A stretch of DNA of 6,976 nucleotides, from positions 1 to 6,976 of the forward strand of contig JABIME010000270.1 of NCBI GenBank assembly GCA_018654125.1. The letters are read 5' to 3'. The first letter of the stretch is position 1. Each line of letters starts with the position of its first letter. A model generated the notes under the pieces. That model saw only the letters and a program-made list of their open reading frames with translations. It was not told where the DNA came from and did no database searches. Of this stretch, positions 1 to 6,808 are shown one piece after another. The DNA comes from Candidatus Cloacimonadota bacterium. Lineage in GTDB: Bacteria; Cloacimonadota; Cloacimonadia; Cloacimonadales; TCS61. The translations under genes and the position numbers were made by a program.

Positions 1-449
1 CAGAAAAGAAGCGTGAAGAGCTCTATAAGATAATTACAGAAGAAGCAATTTGCTGGGAAGTGAAAGTAGTTTCTCCAAAAATCATTGATGAGATAAACAT
101 TCTGCAAGCAACACTATTTGGAATGGAAGAAGCTGTTATATCTCTTGAAGTAAAACCTGATTATTGCCTTATCGATGGGAATAAAACTCCTAAAAAGTTA
201 ATTGGATTTTCTAAAGCAATAGTAAAAGGTGATGCCAAAATAGCTTCTATTGCAGCAGCTTCAATATTAGCAAAAGTTACACGAGATAGGATCATGCTCA
301 AACTTCATGAGCAATTCCCAAATTATAATTTCAAGCAAAATAAAGGCTATCCAACTAAAGAGCATGTTGCTGCTCTAGATAAATATGGTGTTCTCGATTG
401 CCATCGCAGATCGTATAAACCAGTACAACAATTGACCTTGAAATTTTAA
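1..449 (+). CDS. rnhB: Ribonuclease HII, C-terminal part (5' end outside window)
   Basis: RNase HII cleaves the RNA strand of RNA-DNA hybrids and starts removal of ribonucleotides misincorporated into DNA; it is cytoplasmic. The open frame already runs at the left edge (first full codon at 3, Glu) and gives 148 residues before TAA at 447-449, so roughly the first quarter of a protein of about 200 residues is missing. The lost part would carry the N-terminal Asp-Glu catalytic pair. The other two catalytic aspartates are visible: Asp in LIDGN (codon 174-176) and Asp in VKGD (codon 231-233), spaced much as in E. coli RNase HII. Further family marks are INILQATLFGM, AAASILAKVTRDR, NKGYPTKEH and the C-terminal HRRSYKPV. 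A GTG at 60 lies inside the conserved fold and is not the real start. The gene converges on the efflux operon and ends 22 nt before a hairpin. The identification is secure; only the N-terminus is unseen. Confidence 0.95.
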   Translation, partial: EKKREELYKIITEEAICWEVKVVSPKIIDEINILQATLFGMEEAVISLEVKPDYCLIDGNKTPKKLIGFSKAIVKGDAKIASIAAASILAKVTRDRIMLKLHEQFPNYNFKQNKGYPTKEHVAALDKYGVLDCHRRSYKPVQQLTLKF

Positions 450-470
450 TATTATTGTAAGAAAATGACA

Positions 471-496
471 AAAGCTCCCGATAACTCGGGAGCTTT
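471..496. terminator. Bidirectional terminator hairpin between rnhB and the RND pump gene
   Basis: AAAGCTCCCGA (471-481) and TCGGGAGCTTT (486-496) pair perfectly over 11 bp around a 4-nt TAAC loop. The stem has a GC-rich core with A/T ends, so a transcript from either strand gets U residues at the 3' foot, followed by AT-rich sequence. It lies 22 nt after the rnhB stop and 28 nt after the minus-strand stop of the pump gene, as expected of a shared terminator for converging genes. The U tracts are short (UUU, then mixed A/U), so efficiency is uncertain. Confidence 0.85.
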
Positions 497-523
497 AATA
501 TTTCTACAATTAAAAAATCTTCT

Positions 524-3500
524 TTAATCTTCTATTCCAACTTTCTTCTTTGCTATCATGCTGTAAACAACTGGTAGGAATATAAGTGTGAGGAAAGTTG
601 CACTGATAAGACCACCAATAACAGTGAGAGCCATTGGAGCTTTTAATTCTGATCCTTCACTTGTACTTAAAGCCATCGGCAGCATTCCCATCATTGTGGT
701 TATTGCTGTTATAAGTACCGGACGCAATCTGTCTTTACCTGCTTGAATGATCGCATCTCTTTTTTCCATTCCCTTAAGCCTGAGCTGGTTCATGTGATCG
801 ATAAGTACAATTCCGTTATTTACAACAATACCAGATAAGATTATTCCTCCCACAAAACTTACTACTGAAAGTGTCGTGCCTGTAACTCCCAATATGAACA
901 TAACACCAATAACAGCAAGTGGAATTGTGAACATTACAATAAATGGCTGACGCAACGATTCAAATTGTGAAGCCATAACAATATAGACCAAAACAACAGC
1001 TAAAAGTAGAGCTAGTGAAAGCGTTTTAAATGCTTCCTGCATATCTTCAAACGCTCCACCTATAATCATAAAATATCCTGGGGGAAGATCATCTTTAATG
1101 TCAGAGATCTCATTGTTAACATTATCCACTACACCGCCCATATCTTGAGTTCCGGTAATATTAGCAGAAATTGTAACTTTTCTTGTTTGCTTTTCATGGC
1201 TGATCACTCGAGGTCCTTCCGCATACTCAATATGAGCTATCTGGTTTAGCGGAATAGAAAATCCCATTGGAGAAATGATAGCAATATGCATAATATCTTC
1301 AAAGCTATTACGTGTTTCTTTATCTAATCTAACCAGAATATCTAGCTCTTCACCTGCTTTACGGAATACCCCCGCTTGTGTTCCAATTGAGGCTGTTTTA
1401 ATTGCAGAAGCTACTTGATATGTAGTTAATCCATATTTAAATGCTTTATCTTTATCAATAATAATATGAGCTTCCGGCTTACCTACTTTCACAGAATTCA
1501 CAACATCACTCACATGTTTTACTTCTTTTATTCTCTCTTCAATTCTTCCAGCAAATTCCTTTAGAACTTCAAGATCCTTACCAAATATCTTTATTTCTAT
1601 TGGATTTGTCTGTCCCCCTCCCATCAGTTGTTCACTTGAAAGGAAATTTATTTCTGCTCCCTCTATTTTGGGAAGTTGCTCACGCACTCTTTTTTGAATT
1701 TCTTCATAGGATATATTTCTGTCTTTTTGCTGATACAATCTTGCATAAACCTGTGCTTCATTCACTTCCTGTGGATTTGTAGGATCTGCTTGAGCTGATG
1801 CATCAGACATTGGTCCAACTAACGACATCACATTTTGTACTCCCTCCACCTTCATAAACACATCTTCTATCTGACGAACAATTTCATCAGTTTCATCGAG
1901 TGATGTACCAACCGGAGCTTGCACATGAAAAGCCATCATTGGAATATCTTGAGTAGGCATGAATTCTGTACCTATCATTCCTGTGAATGGAACTATCAGC
2001 GAAATCACGAGAAGAATAACAACGATAAGAATCGTTTTCCCTTTGTGATCTAACGCCCAATCCAGAATTTTAATATATCTTCTTTTAATCCCATCAAACA
2101 TTTTTTCTGATTTACCATGTTCTGGTCTATCTGCTGCTTTGCGGAATAAAACTGAGGCAATTGCAGGTACTATTGTGAGTGATACAAAAAGAGAAGCTGC
2201 GAGTGAGAATGCAACCGTGAGAGCAAGTCCCCTCACTAAAATCCCCGTCATTCCTTCTGCAAAAATCATTGGGAAGAAAACAGCGATTGTAGTTAATGTT
2301 GATGCTGTAATTGCCATGGCAACTTCAGAAGCTCCTACTTTTGCTGCTTCCACTTTTTTCATTCCCAATTCCATGTGCCGGTAAATATTCTCGATAACCA
2401 CAATTGAGTTATCAACCAGCATTCCAACTCCTAATGCCAGACCACCAAGCGTCATTATGTTCAATGAAAATTTAGCTAAATAAATTGAGACCATAGTTGC
2501 AATAACTGAGATTGGAATTGCCAATGAAATTGCCAAAGTAGGCCGCCAATTCCTAAGAAAAAGGAACATAATACTAATAGCAAGAATTCCTCCAATGATG
2601 AGATTTGACATTGCACCAGCAGTAACTCGTGATATTGGCACACTCATATCCATGATATCGTTAAAAGCCAGATCGATCTTTAAATCTGTTTTGATCTTTG
2701 CCAGCTCATCTTTAACAACATTTGCCACAGTTATTGTGTTTGCCCCGGATTCTTTGGATATCATCATCATTGCTGTAGGTTTTTTATTAGTTCTTATATA
2801 ATATCTTTTTTCTTTATAACCGTCTTCAACACGGGCTATATCTTTTAAATATATTGTATTGCCTTTATCTGTTATTCTAATAGGAAGATTTTGTATCTCT
2901 TCGATAGATTTGTATTGAGCTACTGTTCGCAACAGAAAATCATCTTTCCTTTTTTGAATATATCCTGCTGACATATTGATGTTCCCAGCTGCTACGATCT
3001 GCACAACTTCATCTATGGAAATATTATATTGCTCCAATTTTGCAATATCAACAATTACCTGCTTTTCCAGTTCATCTCCACCCATTATCATCACAGATGC
3101 AACTCCGGGTAGCTGTTTAACTTTAGAAGCAACTTCATCATCCAGTATTTTACGGAGTTGATAAGTATCTTCCGGTCCGGTAACACCATACATAAGAATC
3201 GGCATTTGGGAAAGATTGAATTTCATTACAAGAGGACGCGACACTTCATCGGGAAGATAGTCAGCTACCTGATCGATCATATCACGCAGATCCTGAGCAG
3301 CAAAATCGAGATTTGTTCCCCAATTGAATTCAACCATGATAAGTGATGCGTTCTCCATACTCTCCGATTTTAAATTTTTAATATTTTTCACAGATGCAAT
3401 TGCCGTCTCTAAAGTTTTTGTTACTGTCTCCTCCACATCTTGAGAAGAGGCACCATTGTATGGCGTGATTATTGAAATGACCGGATAATCCATATCTGGA

Positions 3501-3613
3501 AACATTTCTAATCCTAGTTTTGTAAAAGATATCCCACCCAATATGATTATGAGGATCGTTAACATAAGTACTGTTACTCTTCTATTTACCGAAAATTCTG
3601 CTAATTTCATCAT
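524..3613 (-). CDS. RND-family inner-membrane efflux pump (AcrB/HAE1-like permease)
   Basis: This is the proton-driven pump subunit of a tripartite exporter, drawing small molecules from the inner membrane or periplasm. At 1029 residues it is close to AcrB (1049). The RND plan is visible: TM1 about 13-31, a periplasmic porter loop, TM2-TM6 about 335-490, TM7 about 525-547, a second porter loop, and TM8-TM12 about 863-1020. Family motifs include FPDMDYP (38-44), GVGMLVDNSIVVIEN (395-409) and ASQFESLRQP (881-890). In TM4 the AcrB Asp407-Asp408 pair reads Asp401-Asn402, and the TM10 Lys940 site reads Asn932 (VVNNG). This resembles the SwrC/YerP-like branch, so it is not evidence of a dead pump. 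VDNS and the absence of CusA-type features argue against a metal (HME) pump. It is the last gene of the operon, 22 nt after the adaptor gene. GGAG at 3617-3620 is 3 nt from the first ATG (3613) but 6 nt from a second in-frame ATG (3610), which may be the true start. The substrate is unknown. Confidence 0.95.
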   Translation of the reverse strand: MMKLAEFSVNRRVTVLMLTILIIILGGISFTKLGLEMFPDMDYPVISIITPYNGASSQDVEETVTKTLETAIASVKNIKNLKSESMENASLIMVEFNWGTNLDFAAQDLRDMIDQVADYLPDEVSRPLVMKFNLSQMPILMYGVTGPEDTYQLRKILDDEVASKVKQLPGVASVMIMGGDELEKQVIVDIAKLEQYNISIDEVVQIVAAGNINMSAGYIQKRKDDFLLRTVAQYKSIEEIQNLPIRITDKGNTIYLKDIARVEDGYKEKRYYIRTNKKPTAMMMISKESGANTITVANVVKDELAKIKTDLKIDLAFNDIMDMSVPISRVTAGAMSNLIIGGILAISIMFLFLRNWRPTLAISLAIPISVIATMVSIYLAKFSLNIMTLGGLALGVGMLVDNSIVVIENIYRHMELGMKKVEAAKVGASEVAMAITASTLTTIAVFFPMIFAEGMTGILVRGLALTVAFSLAASLFVSLTIVPAIASVLFRKAADRPEHGKSEKMFDGIKRRYIKILDWALDHKGKTILIVVILLVISLIVPFTGMIGTEFMPTQDIPMMAFHVQAPVGTSLDETDEIVRQIEDVFMKVEGVQNVMSLVGPMSDASAQADPTNPQEVNEAQVYARLYQQKDRNISYEEIQKRVREQLPKIEGAEINFLSSEQLMGGGQTNPIEIKIFGKDLEVLKEFAGRIEERIKEVKHVSDVVNSVKVGKPEAHIIIDKDKAFKYGLTTYQVASAIKTASIGTQAGVFRKAGEELDILVRLDKETRNSFEDIMHIAIISPMGFSIPLNQIAHIEYAEGPRVISHEKQTRKVTISANITGTQDMGGVVDNVNNEISDIKDDLPPGYFMIIGGAFEDMQEAFKTLSLALLLAVVLVYIVMASQFESLRQPFIVMFTIPLAVIGVMFILGVTGTTLSVVSFVGGIILSGIVVNNGIVLIDHMNQLRLKGMEKRDAIIQAGKDRLRPVLITAITTMMGMLPMALSTSEGSELKAPMALTVIGGLISATFLTLIFLPVVYSMIAKKKVGIED

Positions 3614-3616
3614 TAT

Positions 3617-3620
3617 CTCC
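3617..3620 (-). promoter_or_regulatory. Ribosome binding site of the RND pump gene, favouring the second ATG
   Basis: The minus strand reads GGAG-ATA-ATG-ATG. Spacing from GGAG is 3 nt to the first ATG (3613-3611) and 6 nt to the second (3610-3608). The second fits normal spacing better, so the protein may begin MKLAEF rather than MMKLAEF. The difference is one residue. Confidence 0.6.
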
Positions 3621-3635
3621 GTTTATATGTAATTC

Positions 3636-4643
3636 TTAATTTTTGATCTCTATCTTGTCACCGTCTTGCAAACCAATATTACCCGAAATAATTACTTTTT
3701 CCCCGTCTGCAATTCCGTTTAATATTTCAATTTCATATTCGTTCCCAATACCCAATTGCACTTCACGTTCTTTTGCAATTCCATTATCAGCAACATAAAC
3801 ATAACTCGATCTAAGAATACTTTCTTGTGGAATTACAATAGTATTTGATACAGATTTAGTAATCAGATCGATGCGTGCAAATTGATTATGCCTAAGAAGA
3901 TTAGAATCATTATTAATAGATATTTCAATTGGAAAAGTACCGGACATCATCTCTGCTTCTGGAGACACATAAGAAACGTATCCCATAAACTTGTCTTCAG
4001 TATTATCAACTGTAATAATTGCTTTTTGCCCTTGTTTTAGCAGGTTAATGTCTTTATCAGAAACCTGTAATTTAGCTTTAAATTTGTTTGAATTCACAAT
4101 ACGAATAAGAAAGGGATCCATCATTGAATCAAATTTTTCTCCTTCTTTTTTATAGATGTATGTAACAATTCCAGAGATTGGTGCTTTCATTTCGATGTTA
4201 TCCAGCATAAATTCATACGAAGTTTTAACAATGTTGTATCCAGTTTCTACTTCGTCGAAAGTCTGTTTATCAATTGCATCGCTCTCTAATAATTTTTGCA
4301 TTCTAAGGTAATTCTTTTCCGCATTTTCGAATTGAATACGTGTTTGTTCTAATTGAGTTTGATCTAATTTTACTAGTAGGTCATCAACCTCTACACTATC
4401 TCCTTCTTTCACAAATAATTTTTCTATTTTTCCAGACATAGAAGGACTTGCATTGGCAATTGTTACAGCTTCAACTTTTCCTGAGTATTTCAAATATTCG
4501 TTGATCTCACCTATTTTAGCTGTTACTACTTTAACATTACGTTTACCAGAGAATCCACTCTCTTCTTCTACGACATCTTTATCCTGACATCCTACTAAGA
4601 TCAACAGAACCAATGATATAAGTATAAATATTTTTTTGTACAT
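3636..4643 (-). CDS. Periplasmic adaptor (membrane fusion protein, HlyD/AcrA family), lipoprotein
   Basis: The adaptor bridges the RND pump and the TolC-type channel. The 335-residue product begins with a lipoprotein signal: Lys3-Lys4, a hydrophobic stretch, then the lipobox Leu16-Val17-Gly18-Cys19. Cys19 would be acylated and anchor the protein to a membrane. Next comes the first half of a lipoyl-like domain (about 57-95, with SGKIEKLFVKEGDSV at 70-84), a short coiled-coil hairpin (about 96-148), the second lipoyl half (about 151-185, with APISGIV at 154-160), a beta-barrel domain (about 188-262) and a membrane-proximal C-terminal domain (about 265-335, with GLQDGDKI). At the hairpin tip, where AcrA has its Arg-Leu-Ser channel-docking motif, the sequence is RMQKLLESDAID (114-125): Arg114 and Leu118 are kept but Ser is Asp125. 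The start ATG overlaps the stop of the upstream channel gene (TAATG) behind its own GGAGG, so translation is probably coupled. An A7 run follows the second codon. The family call is very secure; the substrate is unknown. Confidence 0.95.
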   Translation of the reverse strand: MYKKIFILISLVLLILVGCQDKDVVEEESGFSGKRNVKVVTAKIGEINEYLKYSGKVEAVTIANASPSMSGKIEKLFVKEGDSVEVDDLLVKLDQTQLEQTRIQFENAEKNYLRMQKLLESDAIDKQTFDEVETGYNIVKTSYEFMLDNIEMKAPISGIVTYIYKKEGEKFDSMMDPFLIRIVNSNKFKAKLQVSDKDINLLKQGQKAIITVDNTEDKFMGYVSYVSPEAEMMSGTFPIEISINNDSNLLRHNQFARIDLITKSVSNTIVIPQESILRSSYVYVADNGIAKEREVQLGIGNEYEIEILNGIADGEKVIISGNIGLQDGDKIEIKN

Positions 4644-6025
4644 TATTCCTCCATCTCGCCTTTATATTTTTTTGTTTCAAATTTTGTAAGAACATAATCG
4701 TAATAAGATGATATTAGATTCATCTCACTACCAAAAAGCATAATCTCTGCATCTAAGAGCTCACTATTTGTAATCATACCCTGCTCAAATAACTGATTTA
4801 TAAGCTTGTGATTCTCTTTTGCAAATTCCAATGCAATTTTATTATCTTGAACAATTCGTGCATTTGTGATCAATTTATTATAAACATTTTCTGCTGCGAT
4901 CAAGTAATTATCTCTGACATATTCTGTTTGTTTTTTTGTTTTAAGTAACTCATATTTTGCCTGTTTTACTTTAGAGAAATTTGAGCCGCTGGTAAATAGT
5001 GGAACAGAAACCGCAGCCACCAAATTCCAATTATCTTCACCCGAAAGATCAAATTCATCATCACTCTCTATCTGGTAATCGAACTGCATATTTACTGAAG
5101 GAAGAAAATTCCCTTTTGCCATCCAATAGCTCTTCTTCATCATTTTATTTATTAAATCAATACTATTCAAGGTTGGACTTGCTAATTCCACTTTTTTTAG
5201 GAATTTCTGTTTGGCATTTGTAATTTCAACCGCTTTCATAGCTGCAAGGTCATTAATTTCTACATCATACATTTCTAATTGAATTTTAGTGGGAATACTT
5301 TCTTCAGATCCAATAAGATTTTGCCAGAAAGATACTATCTCTTCCAAACCATTTTCAATTTCAAAGTTTGATGTTTTGTCATTATTCAATTTCACTTTCC
5401 ATTGAAGAATATCCGATTTTTTTGCAGTCCCAACCTCAAAATTCTTTTCTACTTTTTCTAGATGGGAAACACTCGATGCTAAACTTTTTTGAGTTAATAT
5501 ATGAATATCCTTAAACTTCAAATAGCCAAAATAAGTTGATGCTACAGTATAAGTAATATCTAATTCTTTATTTTCAAGTGATATCTCTGCCTGCTGTTTT
5601 GCCAAGCTTGCCAGCTGATATCCCAATATTATCTTCCCACCATTGAATATTGGCTGCTGAACTGTGATACTATTGGTGTACGATGTTTGGTGAAACCCTG
5701 TTCCCATTGCAGAAGAGGAAAATGGTATAAAATCTCCAGTTGGAATTCCCATCGGACTTAAAACAGGAACCTGCATCACTTGTGTTGCTTCATCATATGT
5801 ATCATCGTCAATTCTAACAATTGTAGAATTGAATGAAGCTCTAGGCAGAAAATTTGATAGTGCGTCAAATTTCCCCCACTTTGCAGACTTTACAGAATAT
5901 TCTTCAGCTTGAATATCTTTGTTATTCTCTCGAGCCAGTTTTATGCTTTCATCAAGATCTACTTCTATTGCAGACATTGCTGAAAACATCAGTAGTGTAA
6001 GCAACAATAAAATTAATTTTTTCAT
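4643..6025 (-). CDS. TolC-family outer-membrane efflux channel
   Basis: This is the outer-membrane exit duct of the tripartite exporter. The 460-residue product has a Sec signal peptide (MKK, Leu-rich core, cleavage around residues 18-19 in SAMSA) and no lipobox Cys, unlike OprM-type lipoproteins. The internal duplication typical of TolC proteins is visible: NFLP at 58-61 recurs at 306-309 before a beta strand; QPIFNGGK (124-131) matches VPLFTSGS (341-348); and FEVGTAKKSDIL (196-207) matches FEQGMITNSELL (413-424) in the long helices. Length is typical for the family. Residues 78-113, rich in Pro, Gly and Ser, probably form an extracellular loop between barrel strands. It is the second gene of the operon, starting 15 nt after the tetR stop behind AGAGG with 5-nt spacing. 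Its last codons contain the adaptor gene's Shine-Dalgarno site. The channel precedes the adaptor and pump here, whereas in many proteobacterial operons it comes last or is encoded elsewhere. Confidence 0.94.
   Translation of the reverse strand: MKKLILLLLTLLMFSAMSAIEVDLDESIKLARENNKDIQAEEYSVKSAKWGKFDALSNFLPRASFNSTIVRIDDDTYDEATQVMQVPVLSPMGIPTGDFIPFSSSAMGTGFHQTSYTNSITVQQPIFNGGKIILGYQLASLAKQQAEISLENKELDITYTVASTYFGYLKFKDIHILTQKSLASSVSHLEKVEKNFEVGTAKKSDILQWKVKLNNDKTSNFEIENGLEEIVSFWQNLIGSEESIPTKIQLEMYDVEINDLAAMKAVEITNAKQKFLKKVELASPTLNSIDLINKMMKKSYWMAKGNFLPSVNMQFDYQIESDDEFDLSGEDNWNLVAAVSVPLFTSGSNFSKVKQAKYELLKTKKQTEYVRDNYLIAAENVYNKLITNARIVQDNKIALEFAKENHKLINQLFEQGMITNSELLDAEIMLFGSEMNLISSYYDYVLTKFETKKYKGEMEE
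4648..4652 (-). promoter_or_regulatory. Adaptor-gene ribosome binding site inside the channel gene, with TAATG overlap
   Basis: On the minus strand GGAGG lies in the last sense codons of the channel gene, followed by AATA and the adaptor's ATG. The channel stop TAA (4645-4643) and the adaptor start ATG (4643-4641) share one base. This arrangement usually lets ribosomes ending one gene restart on the next, which would keep the two subunits in proportion. Confidence 0.8.
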
Positions 6026-6040
6026 AAGAACCTCTTTATT

Positions 6041-6649
6041 TTATATTTCATTTTCAGTTGAAATACCATTCCACAATGTTGTGAAAAGTTTATTCCCTAC
6101 TTCTTCTAGATTAATTTTCTCGTTTAATATATGATACATAATTGTACCTTCTGCCAGAGCATTGATCATAAAACCAAGTGTTGAACAATCTACTCCTGAC
6201 TTAATCACGCCTGCCTCTTTAGCAGATTCTAACATTTTCACCAGGTTTTTCATATTCCTCTCATGAGATTGAAAATGCTTCTGCTTGATCTCGGGGAATT
6301 TCAGAAATGCATCCATCATTAATTTGTAGAAATTATCAATATTCACATCCTGTGAATCTGAAATGCTACATACAAATTGGTGAATAACTCCTAAAGAGCT
6401 TAAATATGTATGTAAGATCTCTTTAATACCCATTTCCTGTGAGTACATCTCTTCTTCCCATTTTACAAATTCTTTAAACATGAAATCAATGCATTGCAAA
6501 AATAGATCCTTCTTGTTCTTGAAATGATGATAAATTCCACCTTTAGAAAGCTTGGTTTGAGCTACCACATCACTCATTGAAGTAGCATCAAAGCCCTTCA
6601 TCATGAAAATCCTCAGAGCTGCTTTTATGATTTTCTCTTTAACTTCCAC
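6041..6649 (-). CDS. TetR-family transcriptional repressor of the efflux operon
   Basis: This is a one-component DNA-binding regulator of 202 residues, normal for TetR proteins, which act as dimers and leave DNA when a ligand occupies the C-terminal pocket. The N-terminal DNA-binding domain spans about residues 3-50: helix 1 EKIIKAALRIFMMKGF (5-20), then T23-S24-M25 and the helix-turn-helix ending in KGGIYHHFKNKKDLF (36-50). The motif G-x-Y-x-H/Y-F-x-N/S-K is the family's hallmark. The C-terminal helical domain (about 52-198) is divergent, as usual, so the ligand cannot be predicted. The start is GTG at 6649, 4 nt after a perfect AGGAGG; there is no earlier in-frame start with a ribosome site and the next Met (16) falls inside helix 1. 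It is first in the operon, 15 nt before the channel gene, with a family-type operator 31-48 bp upstream. Autorepression together with control of the pump is the natural inference. Activation instead of repression is possible but less common. Confidence 0.95.
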   Translation of the reverse strand: MEVKEKIIKAALRIFMMKGFDATSMSDVVAQTKLSKGGIYHHFKNKKDLFLQCIDFMFKEFVKWEEEMYSQEMGIKEILHTYLSSLGVIHQFVCSISDSQDVNIDNFYKLMMDAFLKFPEIKQKHFQSHERNMKNLVKMLESAKEAGVIKSGVDCSTLGFMINALAEGTIMYHILNEKINLEEVGNKLFTTLWNGISTENEI

Positions 6650-6653
6650 TGCA

Positions 6654-6659
6654 CCTCCT
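6654..6659 (-). promoter_or_regulatory. Strong ribosome binding site that fixes the tetR GTG start
   Basis: The minus strand reads AGGAGG-TGCA-GTG. The site is a full Shine-Dalgarno consensus (AGGAGGTG matches the 16S tail over eight bases), which decides for GTG at 6649 as start although it is not ATG. Such a strong site for a regulator gene is notable. Confidence 0.8.
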
Positions 6660-6680
6660 GTAATTTCGATTTTATTTAAA

Positions 6681-6698
6681 ACCGACCGTTCGGTATGT
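6681..6698. promoter_or_regulatory. Putative TetR operator (ACCGACCG / CGGT dyad)
   Basis: Plus strand ACCGACCGTTCGGTATGT. Read as an 18-bp palindrome centred on TT (6689-6690), 6 of 8 positions per arm pair; the inner four (ACCG/CGGT) are perfect. Read as a 14-bp dyad (6681-6694), the outer five pair (ACCGA/TCGGT). This GC-rich island in AT-rich intergenic DNA resembles the ACCGACCG-type palindromes known for many TetR repressors. It lies 31-48 bp upstream of the tetR start and downstream of TTGACA, where a bound dimer would block transcription. Function is inferred. Confidence 0.7.
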
Positions 6699-6738
6699 AC
6701 GAAAATTTTTGTGCTTTATTTGTCAAATATTTTTTTTT
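6698..6738 (-). promoter_or_regulatory. Candidate promoter of the tetR-efflux operon: A-tract and TTGACA; -10 unclear
   Basis: The minus strand carries a perfect -35 hexamer TTGACA (6726-6721) with an A9 run just upstream (6738-6730), where an UP element would lie. With 17-nt spacing the -10 would be TTCGTA (6703-6698), a poor match. A better -10-like hexamer, TAAAAT (6674-6669), lies past the operator but has no good -35 at the right distance. The promoter region is therefore likely but its exact -10 and start site are not settled. In both models the dyad at 6681-6698 overlaps or abuts the core promoter. Confidence 0.45.
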
Positions 6739-6748
6739 GGGTTAAAAA

Positions 6749-6781
6749 TAAGTTGATCCAGCTTAATGCTGAATCAACTTA
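6749..6781 (-). terminator. Terminator of the upstream M42 peptidase gene
   Basis: Two arms, 6749-6762 and 6768-6781, pair over 14 bp around a 5-nt loop, with one non-Watson-Crick position (6758/6772). On the minus-strand RNA that position is a G-U wobble, so the stem is continuous; on the plus-strand RNA it is a C-A mismatch. After the hairpin the minus-strand RNA runs into a U-rich stretch (minus strand TTTTTAAC), as in an intrinsic terminator. It begins 27 nt after the M42 stop and ends just before the A-tract upstream of the efflux promoter, separating the two units. Confidence 0.75.
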
Positions 6782-6808
6782 ATAATTATATGTCTGTATA
6801 TTGAAGTA

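Noticed and set aside
1600..3346. Five plus-strand open frames of 60-81 codons (1600-1782, 2139-2384, 2595-2801, 2976-3161, 3158-3346) opposite the pump gene
   Set aside because: They lie antisense within the clearly coding RND gene, match no family I recognise and have no convincing operon context; they are by-products of its codon pattern.
524..3613. Heavy-metal (CusA-type) pump, prompted by Met clusters such as Met282-Met284
   Set aside because: The TM4 VDNSIVVIEN motif and overall pattern fit the drug/hydrophobe (HAE1) group; the Met run is in a porter segment and there is no metal-binding motif in the adaptor.
4631..4637. A7 run (minus strand) just after the adaptor start, as a possible phase-variation tract
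   Set aside because: Seven A's arise from Lys-Lys-Ile codons in a signal peptide of an AT-rich genome; the frame is intact and the tract is short for a contingency locus.
4999..5223. Plus-strand open frame of 74 codons opposite the channel gene
   Set aside because: Antisense shadow of an intact TolC-family gene; low-complexity product rich in Ser, Leu and Pro with no recognisable domain.
5919..6134. Plus-strand open frame of 71 codons across the tetR-channel junction
   Set aside because: Overlaps the ends of two real genes on the other strand; no recognisable domain and no sign of its own promoter.
6681..6700. The GC-rich dyad as a mobile-element end or attachment site
   Set aside because: There is no matching copy, target duplication, transposase or integrase in the window; its position before tetR explains it better as an operator.
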